Assembly: GCF_015624425.1 (NCBI RefSeq)
Contig: NZ_CP049919.1
Location: 3,720,001-3,784,000 of the forward strand
Length of the DNA stretch: 64,000 bases
Origin: Roseateles sp. DAIF2
Lineage (GTDB): Bacteria > Pseudomonadota > Gammaproteobacteria > Burkholderiales > Burkholderiaceae_C
Reading direction: 5' to 3'
This document shows, piece by piece, positions 50,053 through 57,921 of the stretch; position 1 is the stretch's first letter, and each line of letters starts with the position of its first letter. The notes under the pieces are model-generated. The model saw only the letters and a program-made list of their open reading frames with translations, ran no database searches and had not been told where the DNA came from. Made by a program: the position numbers and the translations under genes.

Positions 50053-50483
50053 GAAGCTGCGCCCTCGACCGGCCAGGGCGCGCCCTTCAGCTCCACCACA
50101 TTGCCCTCCGGATCGCTCAGATACAGCGACGGCCCCTCGCCCTCGGCGCCGTAGCGCGAGCCGTACTCGCCCACCGTGGCGCCGGCCGCGCCCAGCGCGG
50201 CGCGCAGCGCCGCCTCATCGAAATCGCCGTCGAGGCGGAAGCACAGATGGTCGAGATTGCGGCCCTCGCGCCCCGGCGCGGCGCCGCCGGCGCGGCCCAG
50301 CTTGCCGGTGATCGTCACCAGGTCCAGCAGGCTGCGTCCGGCGCGCAGTTGCACCAGGCCGATCTCGTCCTGGCGCCGCTCGACGCGGCAGCCCAGCAGC
50401 TCGCAGTAGAAATGGATCATCGCGTCGAGGTCGACGACGCGCAGCACGATATGGTCGATCTCGCGGATCTTGACGATGCTCAT
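50049..50483 (-). CDS. VOC (glyoxalase/dioxygenase fold) protein
   Basis: A 144-residue metalloprotein of the vicinal oxygen chelate superfamily: EIDHIVLRVVDLDAMIHFYC at the N-terminus (His ligand), RNLDHLCFRLDGDFDEAALR in the second half and a C-terminal SLYLSDPEGNVVELK with the Glu ligand. Such proteins act as lyases, dioxygenases or small-molecule resistance proteins. First gene of the VOC-MFS-HTH operon. GGAG precedes its ATG. Confidence 0.88.
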   Translation of the reverse strand: MSIVKIREIDHIVLRVVDLDAMIHFYCELLGCRVERRQDEIGLVQLRAGRSLLDLVTITGKLGRAGGAAPGREGRNLDHLCFRLDGDFDEAALRAALGAAGATVGEYGSRYGAEGEGPSLYLSDPEGNVVELKGAPWPVEGAAS

Positions 50484-50496
50484 CCGGGCAGGCTCC

Positions 50497-50577
50497 TCAG
50501 GTGGATGGTGGGCCGCCGGCCGGCAGTCGCAGCCGGTTGCTGGCGAAGCGCGCGGCTCGGCTGGCGGGGGCCATCAT
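50497..50577 (-). CDS. Possible 26-codon leader peptide
   Basis: A short open frame (MMAPASRAARFASNRLRL, then PAGGPPST) with a strong AAAGGAG seven bases before its ATG. It ends 14 bp before the VOC start and lies directly after an AT-rich promoter-like stretch (50588-50622). It could be a translated leader in front of the operon. No independent support for expression. Confidence 0.3.
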   Translation of the reverse strand: MMAPASRAARFASNRLRLPAGGPPST

Positions 50578-50664
50578 GCCGCGGCTCCTTTAATAAATAA
50601 ACAAACGATTGATAAACCATGGCGAGCGCAAGCCCATGCCACGCGGCTGATCGACAATAGGCCC

Positions 50665-51141
50665 ATGCCCTTTCGCCCCCTTCCCCTTCCCGCCCCGATC
50701 CCGGGCCGGCTCTGGCTGCAATCGATGCCCGGCCGGCTGGAGAGCTGGGGCGCCTTCCTCGACGAGGCGCGGCAGCGCCAGCTGAACCTGGTGGTCTGCC
50801 TGAACCCGCTGGACGAGGTGGCCCAGCTCTCGCCGGCCTATCACAAGGCGATCGCCGAGGGCCGCCTGCCCTTTCGCTGGCTGCACCTGCCGATGCGCGA
50901 CTTCGGCCTGGGCTCGGACCCGAGCGCCTTCCGCGCCGGCGTCGAGCAGATCGTCCAGGGCCTGCGCCTGGGCGATTCGGCCCTGCTGCATTGCGCCGCC
51001 GGCATGGGCCGCACCGGCACCGTCGCGGCCTGCGTGCTGAAGGCCCTGGGCCAGGATGCGGCGACCGCGCTGCGCCAGGTGCGCGACGCCGGCTCGAACC
51101 CGCAGTCGGCGCTGCAGTCGGGCTGGATCGACCAGTTCTGA
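50665..51141 (+). CDS. Protein tyrosine/dual-specificity phosphatase family protein
   Basis: A 158-residue phosphatase with the P-loop HCAAGMGRTG (nucleophile Cys110, Arg116) and general acid Asp79 in LPMRDFGLG. Members of this small cytosolic group dephosphorylate tyrosine or other phosphoesters; bacterial targets are poorly known. The ATG at 50665 gives the expected N-terminus. The next gene starts 4 bp after its stop. Confidence 0.87.
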   Translation: MPFRPLPLPAPIPGRLWLQSMPGRLESWGAFLDEARQRQLNLVVCLNPLDEVAQLSPAYHKAIAEGRLPFRWLHLPMRDFGLGSDPSAFRAGVEQIVQGLRLGDSALLHCAAGMGRTGTVAACVLKALGQDAATALRQVRDAGSNPQSALQSGWIDQF

Positions 51142-51145
51142 GCGG

Positions 51146-51748
51146 ATGCGCATCGTCCATCTCGACGCCGAGCTGGTCGTGGTCGACAAGCCCAGCGGCC
51201 TGCTCTCGGTGCCCGGCCGCAGCGAGCCGGACTGCGCCTGGGCGCGCGTGCGGGCGCTGCATGCTGATGCGCTGGTGGTGCACCGGCTGGACATGGCGAC
51301 CTCGGGCCTGCTGCTGTTCGCGCGCGGCGCGGCGATGCAGCGCGCGCTGAGCCTGGACTTCGCCGAGCGCCGCGTCGCCAAGCGCTATGTCGCGGTGGTC
51401 GGCGGCCGGCTCGATGCCGAGGGCTGGCAGCAGATCGACCTGCCCCTGATCGCCGACTGGCCCAACCGGCCACTGCAGAAGGTCGACCATGAGCTCGGCA
51501 AGCCCTCGACCACGCGCTGGCGCGTGCTGGGCCATGAGGCCCATGGCGACGCTGCCTGCAGCAGGCTGGAGCTGGAGCCGATCACCGGCCGCTCGCACCA
51601 GCTGCGCGTGCACCTGAAGGCGCTGGGCCATCCGATCGTTGGCGACGCGCTGTACGGCGGCGCGCCGGCGCCGCGCCTGCTGCTGCATGCCAGCCGGCTG
51701 GAACTGCCCGGCCGGGGTCTTGCCTTATCCTGCCCACCCGAGTTCTGA
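51146..51748 (+). CDS. RluA-family pseudouridine synthase
   Basis: A 200-residue RNA-modifying enzyme. The catalytic motif is VVHRLDMATSGLLLFARG with Asp in HRLD (about residue 50), preceded by VVVDKPSGLLSVPGR. C-terminal RNA-binding motif: LEPITGRSHQLRVHLKALGH. Length and lack of an S4 domain resemble RluA itself, which modifies 23S U746 and some tRNA U32. Which of the RluA paralogues this is cannot be settled without a comparison. Confidence 0.9.
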   Translation: MRIVHLDAELVVVDKPSGLLSVPGRSEPDCAWARVRALHADALVVHRLDMATSGLLLFARGAAMQRALSLDFAERRVAKRYVAVVGGRLDAEGWQQIDLPLIADWPNRPLQKVDHELGKPSTTRWRVLGHEAHGDAACSRLELEPITGRSHQLRVHLKALGHPIVGDALYGGAPAPRLLLHASRLELPGRGLALSCPPEF

Positions 51749-51755
51749 GTCGCCG

Positions 51756-52361
51756 ATGAACACCCCCTTGCAAAGCCCCGCCGCCGAGCGCAACAAGCAG
51801 CCGATCCTGGACCAGCTGCGGCGCCTGCTGCCCGAGCGCGGCCGCGCGCTGGAGATCGCCAGCGGCAGCGGCCAGCATGTGGCCCTGTTCGCCGCCGCGC
51901 TGCCCGGCTGGTCCTGGCTGGCCTCCGATCCCAAGCCGGAGGCGCGCGCCTCGATCGCGGCCTGGTGGCCCGAGGGACCGGCCGCGCTGGAGCTGGACGT
52001 GGCCAGCGCCGACTGGCGGCTGCCGCCCGGCCATCTGCAGCCGGACCTGATCTTCTGCGCCAATATGCTGCATATCGCGCCCTGGCCGGCCGGGCTGGGC
52101 CTGCTGGCCGGCGCGGCCCGCCATCTCGCCGCCGACGGGCGGCTGATCGTCTACGGCCCCTTCCTGGAGGCCGACCGCCCCACCGCCCCGAGCAACCTGG
52201 CCTTCGATGCCGACCTGCGCGAGCGCAACCCCGCCTGGGGCCTGCGCCCCCTGCAGGCGGTGGTGGCGGAGGCCGCGGCCCAGGGCCTGGCGCTGAGCGA
52301 ACGCATCGAGATGCCCGCCAACAACCTGCTGCTGGTGTTCACCCGCCAGTCCAACCCATGA
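51756..52361 (+). CDS. DUF938 SAM-dependent methyltransferase
   Basis: A 201-residue class I methyltransferase of family DUF938. Characteristic segments: AAERNKQPILDQLRRLLP, SAM-binding ALEIASGSGQHVALFA (32-47), FCANMLHIAPW and DGRLIVYGPF. Substrate unknown. It follows the RluA gene by 7 bp and overlaps the SDR gene by 4 bp (ATGA). Confidence 0.9.
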   Translation: MNTPLQSPAAERNKQPILDQLRRLLPERGRALEIASGSGQHVALFAAALPGWSWLASDPKPEARASIAAWWPEGPAALELDVASADWRLPPGHLQPDLIFCANMLHIAPWPAGLGLLAGAARHLAADGRLIVYGPFLEADRPTAPSNLAFDADLRERNPAWGLRPLQAVVAEAAAQGLALSERIEMPANNLLLVFTRQSNP

Positions 52362-53104
52362 AACTCTTCATCATCACCGGATCCTCGCGCGGCATGGGCG
52401 AGGCGATCGCACGCCAGCTGCTGGCCGCCGACCACCTCGTGCTGGGCCTGGCCCGTGGGCAGAGCCCCGCGCTCGCGGCGGCGGCAGCGCCCGGCGGCCT
52501 GGAGCAATGGAGCGCCGACCTGGCCGACCCGCTGCCGGCGGCCGAGAGGCTGCAGGCCTGGCTGGCCGGGCAAGACCCGGCGCGCTTTGCCGAGGCCGTG
52601 CTGATCAACAACGCCGGCATCGTCACCGAGCCGGGCCCGGTCGACGGCGTGCCGCTGGCCCAGCTGTCGGGCGCGCTGCGCGTCGGGCTGGAGGCCACCC
52701 TGCTGCTGTCTAGCGCCTTCCTGGCCGCGACACGCGGCTGGGCCGCGCCGAAGAAGATCCTGAACATTTCCTCGGGCCTGGGCCGGCGCGCGATGGCCGC
52801 CAGCGCGCCCTATTGCGCGGCCAAGGCCGGCATGGACAACCTGTCCGCCGCGATGGCGCTGGACGAGGCCGAGCGCCCGGACGGCGCGCGCATCGTCTCG
52901 CTGGCGCCCGGCATCATCGACACCGACATGCAGCTGCAGCTGCGCAGCGGCGATCCCGCGCGCTTCCCGGACCAGCACCGCTTCGCGGCCTTCAAGCAGG
53001 AGGGCCAGCTGGACAGCCCCGAGCAGGCCGCGGCCAAGGTGCTGCGCTTCCTGGCCCGCGCGGACTTCGGCAGCCAGGTGCTGGCCGATGTGCGCAGCGC
53101 CTGA
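52358..53104 (+). CDS. Short-chain dehydrogenase/reductase
   Basis: A 248-residue NAD(P)-dependent oxidoreductase. Cofactor motif FIITGSSRGMGEAIARQLL near the N-terminus, LINNAGIVTEPGP (the NNAG motif), catalytic Ser in LNISSGLGRR and the YCAAKAGMDNL active-site YxxxK. It resembles sepiapterin-reductase-like SDRs in having the SAMALDEAERPDGARIVSLA continuation. Substrate not known. Last of four closely packed genes starting at 50665. Confidence 0.9.
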   Translation: MKLFIITGSSRGMGEAIARQLLAADHLVLGLARGQSPALAAAAAPGGLEQWSADLADPLPAAERLQAWLAGQDPARFAEAVLINNAGIVTEPGPVDGVPLAQLSGALRVGLEATLLLSSAFLAATRGWAAPKKILNISSGLGRRAMAASAPYCAAKAGMDNLSAAMALDEAERPDGARIVSLAPGIIDTDMQLQLRSGDPARFPDQHRFAAFKQEGQLDSPEQAAAKVLRFLARADFGSQVLADVRSA

Positions 53105-53179
53105 AATCCACCCCCCTTGAAATTGCGCCGGACGCCCCGATCTGCGTTCGGATCTTTCGGAAGAGATAGGAGACCGACC

Positions 53180-54088
53180 TTGAACAAAATCACCCTGAGC
53201 GCGCTGGCCCTCGTCGTCGGCCTGAGCCTGGTCACCCCCGAGGTGCAGGCCAAGCGCATGGGCGGCGGCGGCATGAAGCGCGACGTGCCGACCCAGCCGG
53301 CCAAGCCCGCCGCACCGAGCAACACCCCCGCCCAGCAGGCGCCGCAGCAGAATGCCGCACCGCAGCAACAGGCCACGCCGCCCGCCGCCGCGGCCGCGCC
53401 GCAAAAGCGCAGCTGGATGGGCCCGCTGGCCGGCCTGGCCGCCGGCCTGGGCCTGGCCGCGCTGGCCAGCCATTTCGGCTTCGGCGAGGCCCTGGCCAAC
53501 ATCATGACCATGGTGCTGGTGGGCCTGGTGCTGATGCTGGTGGTCGGCTTCGTGATGCGCCGCTTCGCCGCCAAGAAGGCCGCGGCCGCGCCGCAGGGCA
53601 TGCAGTTCGCCGGTGCCGGCGCGCCCTTCCCCAGCCAGATGCCCAGCTCGCCGTCCGTCGGCAGCGCAGCACCGGTCGCGGCCGCCGTGCCGGTGGCCGC
53701 CGCCCGCCCGGTGACCCAGCCGGGCTTCGACGCCGCCGGCTTCGAGCAGTTGGCCAAGCAGGTGTTCATCCGCATGCAGGCGGCCAACGACGCCGGCGAC
53801 CAGAACGACCTGCGCCGCTTCACCACGCCGCAGATGTACGCCTCGCTGCAGCATGGGCTGCTGGAGCGCAAGGGCGCGCCGCAGCGCACCGATGTGCTGC
53901 AACTCGACGCCCAGGTGCTGGAGCAGGTCGAGGAGCAGGGCGAGCAGATCGTCAGCGTGCGTTTCTGGGGCCTGGTGCGCGAACAGAGCGAGGCCGCGGC
54001 CGAGAACTTCGACGAGGTCTGGCATCTGGTGCGCCCGCTCGACGGCAGCCGCGAATGGGCGATTGCCGGCATCCAGGCGATGGCCTGA
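53180..54088 (+). CDS. Tim44-like domain membrane protein
   Basis: A 302-residue protein. The N-terminal export/anchor segment ITLSALALVVGLSLVTPEVQ is followed by a Pro/Gln/Ala-rich linker (residues 40-75), a hydrophobic pair (GLAAGLGLAALASHFGFGEA and IMTMVLVGLVLMLVVGFVMR) and a C-terminal Tim44-like alpha/beta domain (about 180-300: FEQLAKQVFIRMQAANDAGD; VSVRFWGLVREQSEAAAENF). Function in bacteria is unknown. The start is a TTG at 53180 with AGGAG seven bases upstream; no ATG is placed suitably. Confidence 0.87.
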   Translation: MNKITLSALALVVGLSLVTPEVQAKRMGGGGMKRDVPTQPAKPAAPSNTPAQQAPQQNAAPQQQATPPAAAAAPQKRSWMGPLAGLAAGLGLAALASHFGFGEALANIMTMVLVGLVLMLVVGFVMRRFAAKKAAAAPQGMQFAGAGAPFPSQMPSSPSVGSAAPVAAAVPVAAARPVTQPGFDAAGFEQLAKQVFIRMQAANDAGDQNDLRRFTTPQMYASLQHGLLERKGAPQRTDVLQLDAQVLEQVEEQGEQIVSVRFWGLVREQSEAAAENFDEVWHLVRPLDGSREWAIAGIQAMA

Positions 54089-54127
54089 GGACTTCCCCCA
54101 GGGGCTGACCGAAGTCATGCCCCCTGT

Positions 54128-54165
54128 CTCGGGCCAGAATGCGGAGCTCCGCACTCTGGCCCGAG
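54128..54165 (+). promoter_or_regulatory. 38-nt near-perfect hairpin directly before the S9 peptidase start codon
   Basis: CTCGGGCCAGA-A-TGCGGAG pairs with CTCCGCA-C-TCTGGCCCGAG: 11 plus 7 base pairs with a single A-C mismatch and essentially no loop. It ends four bases before the ATG at 54170, so any Shine-Dalgarno sequence (GGAG at 54143-54146) is locked in the stem. No T tract follows, so it is not a standard terminator. It could silence translation, terminate readthrough from the Tim44-like gene, or act as a cruciform or protein site. Confidence 0.65.
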
Positions 54166-54169
54166 TTCC

Positions 54170-56176
54170 ATGCGAAACACCGTTTTCACCCGTGCCCTGC
54201 TGCTGGGCACCCTGACCGGCCTGCTGGCCGCCTGCGCCCAGCCGCCCCGCCAGGAAGCGGCCGTGCTGCAGCCCAACGCCAATCTGCTGGTGCAGGGCAT
54301 CCCGGCGATCCCGCAAAGCCTGGTGGACCGGGTCCAGCGCTACACCGATTTCCGCGGCCACGGCTTCGTCGACTGGCATCCGCTCAAGCGCGAGATGCTG
54401 GTCTCGCACCGCCGGGCCGGGGCCAATACCGCGCAGTTGTTCCGCCTGGCCGGCCCGCTGGCCGAACCCGAGCAGCTGACCGACGGCGCCGACCCGGTCA
54501 GCAAGGCCAGCTACGAGCCGCGCGAGGGCCGCTATATCGTGTTCGAGCGCAGCGCCGGCGGCTCCGAGGTGGACCAGCTCTACCGCCTGGACGGCCCGGG
54601 CCGCGCGCCGGTGCAACTGACCCACCCGGACGAACGCAACGACCTGGTGACCTGGCTCAACAACAGCAGCCAGATGATCTACACCGCGGTGCCGCTGGAC
54701 CGCACCGCCCAGGGCGGCAGCCGCGCGCAGATCAGCACCGGGCTGTGGATCATGGATCCGCTGCGACCCGAGGGCAAACGCAAGATCGCCGACCTGCCCG
54801 GCCCGGGCTGGTCCGCCGCCCGCCCCTCCTGGGACGACAAGCAGCTCGCGCTGGTGCGCTACCTGTCGGCCAACGAGTCGCAGGTCTGGCTGCTGGACCT
54901 GGAGAGCGGCCAGCGCCGCCAGCTGCTGCCGGCGCCCGGCGCGGCAGAGGTCAAGGCGGTGCACATGCCCGGCGCCTTCGGCCGCGACAACCGGTCCCTG
55001 CATCTGCTGAGCGACCGCTTCGGCGAGTTCCGCGAGCTGATGAACTACGAGATCGCCAGCGGCCGGCTGACCCGCTTCACCAGCCATATCCCCTGGGATG
55101 TCAGCGGCGCCGCGGCTACCGAGGACGGCCAGCGCCTGGCGGTGCAGGTCAATGTGGACGGCCGCGACGAGCTGCGCCTGTTCGACGGCCGCCAGCTCAA
55201 GGAGCTGCCGGCGCCGCGCATCCCGGCCGGCAATGTGGACTCGACCCGGTTCCACCCGAAGCTGGGCGAGCTGGCCTTCGGCCTGAGCAATGCGCAGGGC
55301 CCGAGCCAGATCTACACCCTGGACGCGGACGGCCAGGTGCAGGCCTGGACCCGGCCCTACGCGCCGCCCGGCGTGGACCCGCAGCAGTTCAGCGAGCAGC
55401 AGATCGTGCGCTGGAAGAGCTTCGACAGCCAGACCATCTCGGGCCTGCTGACCCAGCCCGCCAAGAGCCGCTTTCCGGGCAAGCGCCCGGTGATCATCTC
55501 GATCCATGGCGGCCCCGAGGGCCAGGCCACGGTCGGCTTCCTGGCGCGCAACCAGTACTACGTCAACGAGCTGGGCATCGCCTTCATCCAGCCCAATGTG
55601 CGCGGCTCGGAGGGCTACGGCAAGAGCTTCCTGGCGCTGGACAACGGCTTCAAGCGCGAGGATTCGGTCAAGGACATCGGTGCGCTGCTGGACTGGATCG
55701 CGACCCAGCCGGACCTGGACGCCTCACGCGTGCTGGTGATGGGCGGCAGCTACGGCGGCTACATGACGCTGGCGGTGGCCACCCATTACGCCGAGCGCAT
55801 CGCCGGCGCGATCGACGTGGTGGGCATCTCGCATTTCGTCACCTTCCTGCAGAACACCGAGAGCTACCGGCGGGACCTGCGCCGCGTCGAATACGGCGAC
55901 GAGCGCGATCCGGCGATGCGCGAGTTCCTCGACCGGATCTCGCCGCTCAGCAATGCCGGCCGGATCAGGAAACCGCTGTTCGTCGTGCAGGGCAAGAACG
56001 ACCCGCGCGTGCCCTACACCGAGGCCGAGCAGATCGTCGCCAAGGTGCGCGAGAACGGCACCCCGGTCTGGTACCTGCGCGCCGAGAACGAGGGCCATGG
56101 CTTCGCGCGCAAGGAGAACGCGGACTACCAGTTCTACGCCACCATCCTGTTCCTGCGCGAGACGCTGCTGAAGTGA
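54170..56176 (+). CDS. S9-family prolyl oligopeptidase-like peptidase, predicted lipoprotein
   Basis: A 668-residue serine peptidase of the S9C/dipeptidyl-peptidase type. The signal ends LLAACAQ, a lipobox, so it is probably membrane-anchored in the periplasm. A beta-propeller (about 50-400) precedes the hydrolase domain with IHGGPEGQ, the nucleophile Ser527 in GGSYGGYMTL, Asp611 in GKNDPRVPY and His643 in NEGHGFARK. Likely degrades short peptides. No free ribosome binding site precedes the ATG, because of the hairpin at 54128-54165. The decayed beta-lactamase follows by 2 bp. Confidence 0.92.
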   Translation: MRNTVFTRALLLGTLTGLLAACAQPPRQEAAVLQPNANLLVQGIPAIPQSLVDRVQRYTDFRGHGFVDWHPLKREMLVSHRRAGANTAQLFRLAGPLAEPEQLTDGADPVSKASYEPREGRYIVFERSAGGSEVDQLYRLDGPGRAPVQLTHPDERNDLVTWLNNSSQMIYTAVPLDRTAQGGSRAQISTGLWIMDPLRPEGKRKIADLPGPGWSAARPSWDDKQLALVRYLSANESQVWLLDLESGQRRQLLPAPGAAEVKAVHMPGAFGRDNRSLHLLSDRFGEFRELMNYEIASGRLTRFTSHIPWDVSGAAATEDGQRLAVQVNVDGRDELRLFDGRQLKELPAPRIPAGNVDSTRFHPKLGELAFGLSNAQGPSQIYTLDADGQVQAWTRPYAPPGVDPQQFSEQQIVRWKSFDSQTISGLLTQPAKSRFPGKRPVIISIHGGPEGQATVGFLARNQYYVNELGIAFIQPNVRGSEGYGKSFLALDNGFKREDSVKDIGALLDWIATQPDLDASRVLVMGGSYGGYMTLAVATHYAERIAGAIDVVGISHFVTFLQNTESYRRDLRRVEYGDERDPAMREFLDRISPLSNAGRIRKPLFVVQGKNDPRVPYTEAEQIVAKVRENGTPVWYLRAENEGHGFARKENADYQFYATILFLRETLLK

Positions 56177-56178
56177 GG

Positions 56179-56812
56179 ATGAAGCGGCGCGATGTCGCCG
56201 CCGCCCCGGTGCTGCCGCTGCAGGCCCGGGCCGCCCCATCCTCGGTCGAGGCCCGGCTGGCGCCAGCGGGGCGAGCTGGGCGTCTGCGCGCTGGACAGTG
56301 GCAGCGGCCGCCTGATCGGTTGCAGGGCCGACCAGCGTTTCGCGATGTGCTCCACCTTCAAGGCCCTGCTGGCCGGCTTCGTGCTCGCGCGGGTCGAGGC
56401 CGGCCCGCTGGCGGTGGATCAGGCGCTGCCGATCTCGCGAGCCGATCTGGTGCCTTACGCGCCGGCGGTCAAGGCCAGGCTGGCGGGCCGTTCGCGCTGA
56501 CCGCCTGGCTGCGCGGGCTGGGCGATCCGCTGACGCGGCTGGATCGTTTCGAGATCGATCAACAGCAACCTGCCCGGCGACCCGCGCGACCGTACCACGC
56601 CGGCGGCGATCGCCGAGACCCTGCGCAAGCTGCTGCTGGGCGAGGCCGTGACCGGCACGCGCGGCGCGGTCAACGACCTGGCGATCGTCTTTCCGCCGGG
56701 CCGGGCGGCCGGGCTGGTGGCGGTCTATATGAGCGGTTCGGACAAGTCGTTGGCCGCGTTGAACCGCGTGCACGAGCAGGTGATGCGGGCCCTGCTGCCC
56801 GCCATGACCTGA
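56179..56812 (+). pseudogene. Class A beta-lactamase pseudogene
   Basis: Begins MKRRDVAAAPVLPLQARAA, a Tat-like signal, then changes frame to ELGVCALDSGSGRLIGCRAD and RFAMCSTFKALLAGFVL, which contains the active-site Ser of SxxK. After YAPAVKARL a deletion removes the SDN region and a stop follows. A further frame gives FALTAWLRGLGDPLTRLDRF, and another SNLPGDPRDRTTPAAIAETL, then GAVNDLAIVFPPGRAAGLVA to a TGA at 56810. The omega-loop/KTG region is largely deleted (TGTRG remains without the Lys). At least three frame changes and two deletions: clearly inactive. Confidence 0.82.
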
Positions 56813-56848
56813 CCCAGCCGATCCGCGCTAGACGCGGCCCATCCTTCG

Positions 56849-56888
56849 CCCGGCGTCGGACAGTGCGCAGGCACTGTCCGACGCCGGG
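56849..56888. terminator. Perfect 17-bp hairpin after the CobD/CbiB-like gene
   Basis: CCCGGCGTCGGACAGTG and CACTGTCCGACGCCGGG separated by CGCAGG. It starts one base beyond the stop codon of the leftward gene and lies between that gene and the convergent pseudogene. No T tract on either side; likely a stability or termination hairpin serving the leftward message. Confidence 0.6.
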
Positions 56889-56889
56889 C

Positions 56890-57879
56890 TCAGCCGACCA
56901 AATTGGCCAGGGTCAGCAGCGCCAGCAGCATCATCCACAGCACCACCGAGCGCCAGACCAGGCCCACCACGCTCTGCAGATGGCCCAGCATCGGCGCCGC
57001 GCCCGGCGTCGAGCCCTGGGCGCTGGTGGCCTCGGCATCGCCGCCGGCCTCGAAGGTCTTGCTGCGGTCGGGCGTGACGCCCGGTGCGGCCGAGCCGCCC
57101 AGCTGCACGCCCAGGGCGCCGGCCGCAGCAGCCAGGATGATGCCCTCGTTGGCATGCAGCCACAGCCGCGCATCGCGGCGCCAGCCGTTCACCGCCTCCT
57201 CGAAATTGCCGACGATGGCGAAGCCGGTAGCGGTCAGGCGCGAGGGCAGATAGTCGGCCCAGCCGAACAGGCGGCGCGACAGCAGCATCAGGCGCTCGTT
57301 GGTCGGCGCGTCCAGGGTGCGGCTCTTGAAGGCCCAGTAGCGGCTGGCGAACTCGGCCATGCGGTACAACACCGCGCCGGCCGGCCCCAGCGCCAGGGTC
57401 GACAGCACGACGAACCAGAAGAACACGCCGAACACATGGCGATGCGCGGCCAGCAGCGAATGCTCGATCACATGGCGCAGCAGCTCGGTGCGCGGCAGCT
57501 CGCTGGCGTCCAGATGGCGCCATTCGGCCAGCAGGCGGCGCGCCTCCAGCTCGTCGCCACGCTCCAGCGCGTCGCGGATGTCGGTGAAGTAATGGCTGAA
57601 CTGGCGAAAGCCCAGGGTCAGGTAGAGCACCAGCACGTCGAAGGCCAGCGCCAGCAGCACGCTGAACTGCTTCAGCGCGAAGTAGATGCCGGCGGTCAGC
57701 AGCGCCGGGCCGATCACCGTGATGGCCCAGACCACGCCGGCATGGTGCTCACGGCCGGCATCGAAATTGCGCCCGGTCCAGCGCACCCAGGAGATCACGC
57801 CGTCGTGGATGCGATTGCCATGAGGCAAAGGTTTGAGCTGTTCGCAGATCAGCGCGAACAAGACCGCAAAGAAGTTCAT
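56890..57879 (-). CDS. CobD/CbiB family membrane protein
   Basis: A 329-residue integral membrane protein in the family of adenosylcobinamide-phosphate synthase. Visible elements: LICEQLKPLPHGN at the N-terminus, a helix-rich core (WAITVIGPALLTAGIYFAL), FVVLSTLALGPAGAVLYRMA and WADYLPSRLTATGFAIVGNF, the last being a conserved CobD block. No other cobalamin genes are near, and Burkholderiales carry this divergent copy next to a Nudix gene, so a true role in B12 synthesis is doubtful. The Nudix gene is 42 bp upstream in the same direction. Confidence 0.82.
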   Translation of the reverse strand: MNFFAVLFALICEQLKPLPHGNRIHDGVISWVRWTGRNFDAGREHHAGVVWAITVIGPALLTAGIYFALKQFSVLLALAFDVLVLYLTLGFRQFSHYFTDIRDALERGDELEARRLLAEWRHLDASELPRTELLRHVIEHSLLAAHRHVFGVFFWFVVLSTLALGPAGAVLYRMAEFASRYWAFKSRTLDAPTNERLMLLSRRLFGWADYLPSRLTATGFAIVGNFEEAVNGWRRDARLWLHANEGIILAAAAGALGVQLGGSAAPGVTPDRSKTFEAGGDAEATSAQGSTPGAAPMLGHLQSVVGLVWRSVVLWMMLLALLTLANLVG

Positions 57880-57921
57880 GGGGCGGGATGATAGCCGCGG
57901 CCGGCACCGCTCCGACCCGGG

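Noticed and set aside
56890..57879. CobD/CbiB-like gene as evidence for a cobalamin synthesis locus
   Set aside because: No other cobalamin gene in the window; this divergent copy is commonly found alone in Burkholderiales.
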